Shown in pieces: positions 20,611-31,313 of a DNA stretch of 64,000 bases. How positions within the stretch are numbered: the first letter of the stretch is position 1; each line of letters starts with the position of its first letter. Both the position numbers and the translations under genes were made by a program. Below the pieces are notes generated by a model that saw only the letters and a program-made list of their open reading frames with translations, was not told where the DNA came from and ran no database searches. The stretch comes from Cystobasidium ongulense (lineage: Eukaryota > Basidiomycota > Cystobasidiomycetes > Cystobasidiales > Cystobasidiaceae): the NCBI GenBank assembly GCA_022835595.1, contig BQUP01000003.1, forward strand, positions 1,350,975 to 1,414,974, written 5' to 3'.

Positions 20611-21895
20611 ATGCCGTCTGCAGCGCGTCTCCTCCTCTGCGCTGGCGGCATCTACGTCTCGTTCCTCTCGTGGGCGCTTATCCAGGAACGCCTGTCCACA
20701 ACGCCGTACTATGCTGCTCAGGACACACACGAGAAGCCGAGGTACTTTAGGCACGTCGTGTTCCTCAACACCGTCCAGTCGACATTCTCTGCCTGTGCTG
20801 CCCTGCTCTATCTTGCTTGGAGGAAGAAGCCAACATCATCGTGGCGGGATACCCTAGGCATGATGACTACTGCGAGTTGGGAAGATATTCGACGAGCCAA
20901 CAAGACTTTGCTGACGGGTGTCTGATATGATCTAGACTAGCCAACCTAACAGATCAACCGCCATCCTCGTCCGCTGCTTCCAGTGCGCCCTCATGGCCTC
21001 CATCGGCTCGCCCTTCGGCTACGCTTCCCTACGGTACATCGACTATCCCACCCAGATACTCGGCAAGTCCTGCAAGCTCGTCCCAGTCATGCTCATGAAC
21101 ATCATCCTCTACCGCCGCAAGTTTGCAATCCACAAATACCTCGTAGTCTCCACCGTCACAGCTGGGATATCGCTATTCATGCTGTGTGCCCCGGACAGAG
21201 GAGGTAAAGCAGGCAAAGGCGCAGCTAGCAACAGCTTGTTCGGTATTGGACTCCTGCTTGTCAACCTCCTCATCGATGGAGCGGTAAACTCAACCCAAGA
21301 TGAGGTGTTCGTAAAGTACAAAGTATCAGGAACTCAGATGATGTTCTTTATGAATCTATTCGCAACCCTCATTACGCTATTCACGATGGTCATCCCTCTG
21401 CCATCAATACCATTCCTCTCTTTCCTATCTTCCTCGTCGTCGTCGAAAGGTCATTCAGAGCTAGCGAATGCGTTGGCTTTCATCCATTCCCACCCAAAAG
21501 TACTACGCGACGTTCTGCTATTCAGCATAGCCGGAGCAACGGGCCAGCTTTTCATTTTCGATACACTCGAGAACTTTGGTTCTCTTACACTAGTAACAAT
21601 TACAGTTACACGCAAGCTTTTCACAATGCTTCTTTCACTCGTAGTCTTTAACCATCATCTAGCGCTAGGACAATGGGCAGGCGTTTTTACAGTCTTTGCC
21701 GGAATTGGAATAGAAGCATACGTCAAACGGCAAGAAGCATCAGAAAAGAAAAGGCTGAAAAAGTTGAAAGCTTTAAAAGATGGTGGTGTGCCGGGTGGAA
21801 AAGGAGAGAATGGCTCATTGCTCAATGCTACGAAACAGGGTAAGAATGGGAATATAAGCGGGTCAGTTACGCCCGTTCGCATGAAAGATCTTTAG
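20611..21895 (+). CDS. HUT1: UDP-galactose/UDP-sugar transporter Hut1 (SLC35B1 family)
   Basis: A multi-helix ER membrane nucleotide-sugar transporter. Exon 1 starts MPSAARLLLCAGGIYVSF and includes IQERLSTTPYY and FLNTVQSTFSACAALLYLAW. By reading frame the intron must run from about 20841 (GTGGCG) to 20952 (CTAACAG), giving KKPTSS joined to STAILVRCFQCAL. The family core SPFGYASLRYIDYPTQILGK, then SCKLVPVML, follows. The end carries the typical Lys-rich cytosolic tail (EKKRLKKLKALKDGG). About ten membrane segments are visible, for example LFGIGLLLVNLLIDGAVNS and WAGVFTVFAGIGIEAYV. The intron choice is the only one that keeps frame; other nearby donors do not. Confidence 0.92.
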
Positions 21896-22542
21896 ACGTT
21901 TGTTCACTAGAAATGCATTAGAATGGACGCACTCAATCACTTTAAGTCAGCCTTTGTTGCAATTGCATTCGTTATATCTACACCCGGTGCCAATGCCTGC
22001 AGGGAGCACTAAAATTTGAATGTGATGCAAAATAGCTTTGAAAGTTGGAAAACATTCACGATTTATACTACAAAAAGATCCGCCACATCAAAATCTAAAG
22101 GGTACATTGGGTTTTGAATTCCATTTCCATTTGCGGTGGGCTAACATGTATAAGAGGCTGGAAGAGTGTGCAAAGGGATAGAAAAGGTAGTACAGGCAAC
22201 TTGCGCTAAGTCTCCCTACAACTTGCATCATAATCTGTGATTCTGAAAAAGAGCATTGCGTTCGTTCCATATGTGAGTTCGTATATATTGTTGAGAGTAT
22301 GAGTTGCATAGATGATCAGAACTATTTTGGGTGCCATTCCCAGAATCGTGGAAAGGATCGTTGACTGAGATAATCGATAATAGAGGTGCTTTGTGCAGGT
22401 GTTTCTCGACCTGTGTTCTATCTTACAGCTATACGACGACCGTAGGCATACCGTCGATCTCAGCTGACGCAAGCCTCGGCGCAAGCGTTATCCGTAGAAA
22501 GAGTGTGTGTATTTTGCGAGTACTTAGATCGCCAGTGGCTGC
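21896..22542. other. Convergent 3' region between HUT1 and GRR1
   Basis: 647 bases of 3' UTRs from two converging genes. No motif or open frame worth calling. Confidence 0.5.
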
Positions 22543-23506
22543 TCAATTTTCTTGCTGATAGGTACTCTGCATAATAGTGTCTCTTCTCGAACGCACGGCC
22601 CTCGAGATTCCATCATCCAATACTTCCGTACCGATACGAGCTTCATCTTCTGTATTCTGGTCCATGTCAACGCTATGACTTCTCTGACGCGCATCGGATG
22701 AGTCATGTTGGATGTCCATGATGGAATCTGATGCAGTGTCCGAGCTCCCCGTAGTGATTCCCAGGGCGTCCACCGCGGGATGTGGCGATCTTGGGCCTCG
22801 CGTTGGTGTAAAAGGTCTTGTGGAGGGCAGTCGTCCAGCTTGGGATGAAGTTATGTCATTCGCTGGAGGCTGGAGGCTGAAATGAGGCGCTCTACCCTGT
22901 GCCGATGTCGCAATTCCCGCCGCTTGGGTGTTCTGGGTCGTCGACGATGAAGCACCGCTAGTATTCAAAAGTAGCGATAGGTGACGCGCTGCTGGAGAAG
23001 GGACATACTGCGGGAGAGCGCCAGCTAGTGGGGGTGGCTGGACACCTTCTCGCAACGCTACTGGGTCAGAAGAAGGGGAGGCACTGCTTTCGTCTAGTAA
23101 TTCACCTGCTCGACCGGTCATTCGATGGTTGCTACGATAGTATGGCGGAGGCACGAAAGTGCTTCCATTCGTAACTGTTGCTGTTCGACTGGAATGCCCA
23201 TTGGACTGGTGAGCACTTGAGGGTTGATGGTGAGAACCTTGTGCATGCGATGAAGAACCGTGTCTGTGCGAGTGGGGATGATGGTGTCTACGAACACCAA
23301 GGCCCAGACCTTCAGCAGCAGAACCATCTTCATCCGCTTCGTCATCTCCGTTGTCTTCGTCATCCTCATCCACGTCTTCGTCTACGTCGTCACCATCATC
23401 AAGACCTTGACCTTGTCCTTGCAGTGGTATTTGACTGATAACAGCATGTCCAGCATGATTCTGGAATAGGTGGGGATAGGTAGGAAGATGCTGCAGGGTA
23501 TGATTA

Positions 23507-23539
<33 letters not shown>

Positions 23540-26316
23540 AGACCCAGCTGCAACTGAGCAAACTGTTGATGCTGCTGGTGTAAATGAAGTTGATGATTCG
23601 CATATTGATTACCTTGTTGTGAACCTTGAGGTATCAAGGAATTATGCATTCCACCATTGCCTCCTCCTCCATTGATGAATTCAGATTGTTGAAGCGACAA
23701 TAAATGTTTCCTCAATTCGTGGACCCCTTTACCAGAATAAACACAAAAGGTACTACGCTGGTGTGGATTGAAGTCCTTTGGTGGTGGGCGACAGAAATGC
23801 TGCAAGTCCGCACGACGGAAGGCGGGTACTCCCGTGAGTGAAAGATGGTTCAGGCGATTGAGTCTCGATAGTAGAAATTGCACAGCAGACACTGAGACAT
23901 GCTCGCAATAGGATAGATGGATTCGTTCGAGAGTGGTACGCTCTGCTAGCGCGAAGATAGCTTGATCCGTCAAATTCGAGACCTGTAGATGGAATAGACA
24001 TCATTAGCACTTTTGAAGAGGTAAGGAGTGGTGTAGTATTGGGTTGCGCTTACTCGCACTAAGCCAATCCGCTTCAACCTAGGCAAGTTTGCAGCGAGCT
24101 CGAATACACTGAGATCCGTCAAGTTCGGGCAGCAGGCCAGGTCAATGTATCTTAATCGAGTGCAGGCTCTCGCCAGTGTTGTCACAGATTTATCCGTGAT
24201 ACTAGAAGAGCATAAACAGGATTGGATAATGTCTTCGTCAGCACCTACATAGTCGCGTAATTACATGGAAGAAGAGAAAGGGGGAAGATATCGAGAGACT
24301 CACTGTGAGACATGACCCAAATGAAGGAAATGAATATGTTTACCCAATCTACAAATGCTCATAACGCTCTCATCTGATAGATTTGAGCATTTAGCAAGAA
24401 TCAAATTCCTAACATGGGGCATTGTGACTACAATACCGGCCATTGCTATATCGGTCAAGTTTATCATACCAGTTAAATCTAGATATCTAACGTGATCAAA
24501 TATTCTTGATGATAATAAGGTCGTTTTTGATGGTAAGGCTTGAAACAATGATAACGATGTGTTCGAAGAATCTTGCATCTTATTCGATAAATGTGCTAGT
24601 TTGAGATTCAAAGGTTTGCGACCAACTAAAGCAGGATCATCTGATCCTTTTATGTAAACCAGTTTACCATCTCTTTGGGGGAACCCATCTCCTGTTACTT
24701 GGGTGCAATTATTCAAGGAAAGTTCTCTCAGATGCGAAGAATTACGAAAGAGAGCCCAGAGAGTCCGATCTGTTATACTTGTGCATCCATGCAGGTCTAC
24801 TTCGAGGAGGAGAGGGCAGGAAAGGACTAGAGAAATGACTGCGTCGTCTGTCAGAGTGTCCAGATTGCGCAGTTTTACCTATTTCATCACAATGCGGTAA
24901 CATTAGCCCGGATTCTATGGACACTGTGCATAATAGATAGAACAAATTGCGCCTCACCCGTCGGAGTAGAGGACACCCCTTAGCAATAGCTGTGAGCCCC
25001 TCATCTGTGACCATCTTACACCCGGACAGATTCAACCCTTGCAGTCTCTTGCAATTCTGAGCCGCGGTGATAACCGTTTCATCCGTAATCTTCGCACAAT
25101 CACTAAGATCCAAAGCTACTAAACTTTTACAATTATCTAATAAACTGATAAGAGAACTATTAGTAATTTCCAAGCATCCAGCTAGGGTTAATCTCTCTAA
25201 TCTAGAGCAAACAGCTAATCTAATCAATAAAGCATCGGACATTTTATCTGCCAATTGACTAAAGTTCAATCGCTTGATGAAATTAGAGTATTTGAATGTC
25301 GTTGTATTTGAGCGTGATAGAATGACTAGCATTTTAATGAGCGGTCCTACATGCGGGAATAAAGGTTTGTTCCAGAGCAGCTCTACTCCACATTGGCACC
25401 AGCTCTTGCAGACTTGCAGCGACGAGACTAGATCTTCGGTTGAGCGGACATTGCGTAGGATCTTGAGTAGGATCTCGTGAGGTAGGAAGGCGGCATTGGC
25501 CCCCGAGGGTGCGTGAATTTGAGAGCGATAGACTGCGAGGGAGGTTGATGTGGTCGATACCGATTCTGATGATGCGAGGCTTGGGTTTGTATGTAGATGA
25601 GACGACGAGTCTGAGGGATCGGTCGGGGGTTGCCGAGATGCGCTATGAGACTGAGCATGTGACGCGCGATACGAGCTATCTTCCCGCCGATGTGTTTCGT
25701 GGCCACCGTAAAGACCTAGTTCATCATCCGCACTGCTCGAGGGCGCGGCGACAGAATGAAGCACTTCGTCTCCGTTTGCCGGTCCCTTTCCCATGGTCCC
25801 AAAAGGCCAGAAGTTGTTGCCCGCAGCTTTGGGAGTGGCTAGCGCGGGATAGAGGACTCTTGGTCTATCATCTTCCCGCAGTGCACTCTCGTCATCATCC
25901 TCTTCATCATCGTACATTTCATCTTCTGTAGATTGGCCGCTGTCTGTGATTGAGGAGCCCATCTTTGCGGCGCCTGTTCCGAGGGTGAGGGAGTGATTGT
26001 GCTGATGATGTAAGTGTCGTCGTCTACCTGATAATGTTGTGCTGCTTGTAGCGTTATTGGAGGTGGATGCAGTTGTGGAAGGGGGTGCGGCAGACGAGTG
26101 GCGGCTGCCATTGCCTGGAAGTACGACGCCATTCAATCTGTCGGACAAGGTTGCGGATGAGGAAGACGGTTGCAGGGCAGTGTGTAGATGCCCATGCTGC
26201 TGTGCCATTGACTGGCCTTCGTCGATGCTGTCGTCGAGAGCGAGCGAGTCTCCAGAGGTGGAACCTGGACTCGAGGGCGTAGTGACGCGGCTGTCCGAGT
26301 CTGGCGCGACATCCAT
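22543..26316 (-). CDS. GRR1: SCF ubiquitin-ligase F-box/leucine-rich-repeat protein Grr1
   Basis: The substrate-recognition subunit of SCF(Grr1), which controls G1 cyclin turnover and glucose/nutrient sensing. After about 270 disordered residues comes the F-box (AFLPHEILLKILRNVRST, then LVSSLQVCKSWC). A long array of cysteine-containing LRRs follows: RLERLTLAGCLEITNSSL, SLVALDLSDCAKITDETV, RLQGLNLSGCKMVTDEGL, then TSITDRTLWALFRNSSHL and others across at least four introns. The conserved Grr1 end of the array reads LSLTGVPAFRRADLQHFCR then STFCVYSGKGVHELRKHL. A C-terminal extension of about 370 residues holds a 12-Gln run encoded near 23508-23540, an acidic stretch and His/Ser-rich low complexity. 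It is larger than many fungal Grr1 proteins because of these tails. Confidence 0.9.
23508..23540 (-). repeat. Glutamine-coding CAA/CAG microsatellite in GRR1
   Basis: On the plus strand an alternating TTGCTG repeat; on the coding strand it reads as a run of CAG/CAA codons within the GRR1 C-terminal tail. Interruption of CAG by CAA limits slippage. Confidence 0.75.
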
Positions 26317-26849
26317 GGCTGGAGGATGTACTCTATATCAACAGCAGTCGGATGCTTGCTGTGTGGTGGTGCCTGCGTGTATATGTATCCAGTCCAGTCG
26401 ACCTGCTCGACCTGATGACTGCCCCGAGGAGCGTCGGCAGTCTTGTCTGTACGATGAGACGGGCTAGCGATACAGCGAGCGATGGAGAGAGTCCTCGTCT
26501 ATGATCCCACTTGACACCGCTCTTCAGGCTGCTCGCATCGATGGCGTCGTGTCGTGTATCGTGCTGCGAGTGCTCCCAGGTGTGCTGTTGCTGCTTGCTT
26601 GTCGAGGTAAGCTGGCCAGGACAGAGCTCGATGAGAATGGTGCACTGGCTATTCACTATTCACAATTCACAATGGGCTGCTTGATGGTGTTGACTTGAAT
26701 AGCAGTGGGTGCGAGTTGGAGTGAGCGAGTGCAGTCATCTTCATTCACCATTATATCACCTCCATCCAGTCGTGAATCCGTCAAGTGACTGCAGCCCACC
26801 CTCACGCCGACTGGCAGCATCGACACACCACATCGACACACACGCAGCA
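26317..26849. promoter_or_regulatory. Divergent promoter between GRR1 and REB1-like gene
   Basis: 533 bases between two divergent starts. Short direct repeat ATTCACTATTCACAATTCACAAT lies near 26650-26672. I see no Reb1-like binding core or clear TATA box by eye. Confidence 0.4.
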
Positions 26850-29800
26850 ATGGCGAAGAGCAGGAAGGGCCACGAGGACGCTCGACAAGGTGCGACTCGC
26901 TGCCTGCCCTCTGCGGATCCTCGCTGGCTGACTGGCTTGTTGGCAGAAAATGGCAGGATGGCCACCACCGAAGAGGCAGCGACAGGACTGCAGAAGCAGA
27001 GCACACAGAAGCACGCGCAGGCTGAGAGTAGTGTGAGTAGAGTGGATGCACTTGCTGCACTCGCACACCCAGCTTACCCCGACCCCGACTGAGTACCCGA
27101 TAACAACACCAGACCACTGCCGAAAACGTGACCTTGGAGAAGGGTGAATGGCTGATGGACTGACTGCACACGTCCATGCACACCGTCTGATGCACTCTAC
27201 TATCGCTTGCAGACATCCCGGTCCCTCCAATCAAAGACCCATCAACCAGCGCAGAAAAATCAAACAAGAGAAAGCGCAGACAAGGAGAGCAACAGGAGCA
27301 GGAGCAGGAGCTTCAAAACGACGACAATGCACGAGATTCTTCAGATGTAGTCAAGAAGAAGAAGAAAAAGCCAAAGAAGAACAAAAATGAGACTGCTGAA
27401 GTCGCCACCGAGGGGATAGATGTCGATATTGAAACTACCGCTGACGCTGAACCCCAAGGAGAGGGTCATCACATCGATGAAGCGTCTTCCAGGAAGAAGA
27501 AGAGCAAGCCGAGCCAAAAGGACACACCTTCTAATGCAATCAGCGAACAATCAGCAATGCGAGTAGACGACGGCACTGAGCAGGCTGAGGCTACGGAAGA
27601 CGGTAATGACACAACAACCGTCGAGGGATCGAAAAAGAAGAAGAAGAGAAAGGATAGAGAAGGTGAGGGAGATGAATCACTTGATGGAGAACTATCAGAA
27701 AAGAAGAGGAAAAAGAAAGAAGAAAAGAAAAAGAAGAAAGCAGCTGCAGTCGCTGCCGCTGCCGCTCAGCCTGATGTGTCAAATGACACTGAAAGTAGAG
27801 CAAGACAGAATTCTTCATCTGCATCTCCCCTTCCTGATTTGCGGTTCCCACCACTACCTCCTCCCCCTGCATCAACAACAACTACAACAACTGGTCCTGA
27901 TTTTGAAAATATCGATCCCGAATTGAGACCTACACTTGCTAGTGGAGCAGCACAGTCACCGCCCCAAGCTAGAACCAGTCTTCCACCAGCAGCTAGGGGT
28001 GCAAGTCTATCAGCTAGTATAATCATGCCGCGCGATCCCTCTATTCCTCCCCCTTCTTTACACGGAAGAAGGGAATCTATCAATCCCTCCTCTATGCCTC
28101 CAGATGAGACTGGATCTAGCACCGCACCCAAGAAACGAGGTAGACCTAAAAAGGTCGTCTCCGAAGCCGGTATTATACCTCAATTACCATCAGCCGCCCA
28201 ATCTATCGCTCCCAATCTTGCACCACCCGCTTCTACCACTGCGGTACCTACAGCTATCGGACGATCTTCAATTGCAGCAGGTGCTCAGTCTTCTTCCTCA
28301 ACAGCTGTCATCCCCTCACTAGCGCCGCCATCGTCATCGCCTCGACGACCGACACCAAGTGCCCTCCCACCATCAAGTAGACCGCAGCAGTCCCAACAAA
28401 GGACGGCGGTATCAAATGCCCCTCCAGCTCTTCCAATGTTAGGCATCAACCCGAACACAGCTGCTAGAGCCGCTATGAACCCAAATTTTGTGCCTGCTAC
28501 GCTACCGGAAGGCAGTACTCCTCTACATCCCTCGGAGAACACCCCTCATCATCAAGAAATATTGGCTGTCCGTTGGTTGAGTACGAAAGAGATGGCTGAT
28601 CTGATCGAAAAGGAGGGTGAGTCAACGAGCTTGTTATTCCAATCAACTGTCTCAGGCTATTCATAACTCGAAGCTGATTTCCATGATCTTGCTTTCCCTC
28701 CTCACAACAGGCTTGAAAGTCCGTACTGGCAAGTTCTCGAAAGCTGAAGATGCCGCTTTAAGACTGTGCATCGAAAATTACAGAGAGCAACAAGGACTCA
28801 GTCAAGAGCAGATTGATGGAATTATTTTCGCAAAAGGTCGTAACACAAGAGCTGACTATGGTGATTTCTGGACTATCCTAACAAGATCCGTTCCTGATCG
28901 AGCATTAATGTCAGTCTACCATCACACAAAACGATTAATGCAGGTCGAAGCTAGAAAAGGCCCTTGGACAGAAGAGGAAGATGAAAAGCTTAAAGCAGCT
29001 TATAAACAACATGGACCTAAATGGATAGCTATTTCAGCCCTAGTAGGGAGATGGGAGAACGATTGCAGAGACAGATGGAGAGCATACGTAGGACCAAATG
29101 AGAAGATTTCAAAGGGAAAATGGAGTAAAGAAGAAGAAGATAAATTAAGAGAATACGTACAAGAAATTAAATATGAAATTTATAAATTTAAAAAAGAAAA
29201 TCAAGCTACAAATGGTGAACCCATTGAAAATGAACCTCCTGGTGGTAGTGACATGTTTTGGTCTAGAGTTGCAAGTAAGATGAAAACTAGATCTAGACAT
29301 CAATGCAGAATTAAATGGAATGATAATATGAGAAATAAGTTACTTACTGCTGACGGAGTACCGATCAGATGGGCAAAGAGGGATACTTTTATTCTTATTA
29401 TGAAGTAAGTCGCCGCTTGTCTTCGGTGATCGTCCTCTTAAAACATGCTCTTACTCTTGTTCTCGATTCTATGATACACAGGCTCGACTCTCTTCAGTTG
29501 ACAGATGAAGACGAAATCGCATGGAAATTGTTGCCAGATTCGCACTGGAACTGGTGGTCGCCGCATGTTTTACATAAACGATGGGGGTCGATGAAGAACC
29601 GAGCTAAGAGAAATTTGAAGAACGATAATGCCAGTTACAAGGAGATCATCGAATGGTTGAAGGAAGAACAAGATGCAATACCGAGAAAAGAAGTGAAAGC
29701 ATTCATGTCTAAACGTCCAGGTGATCCTGATAATGATGCTGAAAACGATGATGACGACGCAGCGGGTGAAGAGGAAGATGGTGATGGCGAAGAAGACGTG

Positions 29801-30016
29801 GTGGACGATGCTGCCACTGAGCAACAGCAGCAAAAGAAGAACAAGACGGTCTCCGCTGCAAGTAGGGAAATTGCAAACAGTGCTGCTGCTTCTACTTCGT
29901 CCGCTCCTTCAGCCTCTGCTCTGGCATTGGCGGCGAAGAGGAAAGCTGCAAGTAACAAAGATCAGAGTCAGTTCCGGACGAATGAGTTTGTGAACTCGTC
30001 AGATGAGGAGGACTAG
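26850..30016 (+). CDS. REB1: Reb1/TTF-I type Myb DNA-binding protein
   Basis: A nuclear factor of the Reb1/TTF-I family, which ends RNA polymerase I transcription in rDNA repeats and insulates chromatin. Exon 1 encodes MAKSRKGHEDARQ; short exons lead to a 450-residue disordered part with repeated Lys runs (VVKKKKKKPKKNKN, GSKKKKKRKDREG, KKRKKKEEKKKKKAA) and a Pro/Ser/Ala-rich part. The DNA-binding half starts VRTGKFSKAEDAALRLC, contains FWTILTRSVPDRALMSVYHH, then GPWTEEEDEKLKAAYKQHG and KGKWSKEEEDKLREYVQE, with RHQCRIKWNDNMRNKLLTAD. The last exon from LDSLQLTDEDEIAWKLL ends in an acidic tail and NSSDEED. The Myb array order fits Reb1 better than plant R2R3 Myb or Cdc5. Its rDNA role is inferred from family. 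Confidence 0.8.
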
Positions 30017-30308
30017 GTAAATTACTATAGAATTGAGGGAGAGGAATGTACTTGATATTTGGGGTAGTGCACATTGCGGACATAGTCAGTACCGCCATGC
30101 TCCACTAGGGCTACACATTCTTCAGCCATGCCTTTGTATACGTACGTTTATCTAATATGCTTGTATTAGATGCTTGCAATGCATGCTATAATGTGCTTTC
30201 TTTATCTTCATCTTTCTTGCGACGATTACCGACAGCTCAAACACGTGCTCGAGACGACATGCAACTCTTTTGCACAAGACAACTGAAAGCAAGACGATAA
30301 CAACAATA

Positions 30309-31167
30309 ATGACACTTTCAGCCAATGCAAGAGTCACCTGGAAGGCTGCGGCCATGGCTGCGATATCGAATGCACTCGCGCAGAGCATGGCGTTGAGATC
30401 GCAGGTTAGAGCTGGTTCCCGACTTGCAATTGACGAGGACTATCTGCAGGACTGATTTCTGATGTCAGCAGTCAAAGCACCTCTGGACTGATCCTTCTGC
30501 ATACAACTACAAGAAGCTTGGCTATTTTGTGCTCTATGCCCTCATCGCGACTCCGTGAGCATCTTCCCGTGTGCCTCGAGCACAACTATACCCTTGACAT
30601 GTCTATCATCTTTGCCTATTCCGCTGCAGACCCAACTTTGAATGGCAAATGTGGCTGGAACGGGCATTCCCAGGGACTATATCTGTTCCCAAACACAAGA
30701 TTGATGCCAGGACAACGGGCAAAGTGGGCGAAGGTCCCTCGTTAGCAGACGACAAGATGAGCATCAAGAATGTCCTGGTCAAGTTCTTAGCTGATCAAAT
30801 CATAGGCGGGACTATCAACTCGATAGCTTTCATAGCTTTCTTTGCTTTTATCGATGGAAAGGATGTTGTTGCGGCTATTGGAAGGGAATTCTGGCCGATG
30901 AGGGTAGCTTCATTCAAGTTGTGGCCTGCGGTAAGATTACAACTTTGGGATGACTGCTTACGGTGTACATAGTTGACTATATATACCATCGTATCTATTC
31001 AGGTATCTCTGCTCAACTACACGGTCATACCCGCGGAATACAGAATCAAGTGAGTGCCTTTGGTCAGTATACTACGGTCCTTGGTCAGCGTGCTAAAGGT
31101 GTGCTCCAGCTTCGCCAACTTGATAGGTATTGGATGGGGCGTATACCTCAGCTTGTTGTCTTTGTAG
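30309..31167 (+). CDS. Mpv17/PMP22 family membrane protein
   Basis: A small four-helix protein of the peroxisomal or mitochondrial inner membrane; fungal Sym1 helps respiration under stress. Exon 1 ends ARVTWKAAAMAAISNALAQ. Next comes SAYNYKKLGYFVLYALIATP, then PNFEWQMWLERAFPGTIS. The family signature is clear in GREFWPMRVASFKLWP joined by an intron to VSLLNYTVIPAEYRIN, and the end is FANLIGIGWGVYLSLLSL with TAG at 31165-31167. For the last junction the acceptor at GGTCAG, not CTAAAG, keeps frame. The N-terminal exon is uncertain: the ATG at 30309 gives a short first segment, so a further upstream exon may exist. Confidence 0.83.
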
Positions 31168-31313
31168 ATGATCCATATGGCACTTCACGTCCTTTTCTGC
31201 TTTCATTGTTTGTTAATATTTGCAACAACGACTACTGAGCTGGCCCCCCTCGGGCAGTACATCTAGGTATATTTAACACCGGCCACCGCTACTACATTTC
31301 GAGTTATATGACA

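Noticed and set aside
20881-20952. A 35 nt intron in HUT1 from GTGTCT to CTAACAG
   Set aside because: It would shift the reading frame; the 112 nt intron starting at GTGGCG keeps frame and has normal size.
26656-27267. 203-codon minus-strand frame across the GRR1-REB1 gap
   Set aside because: It crosses the REB1 first exon and the promoter and shows no domain.
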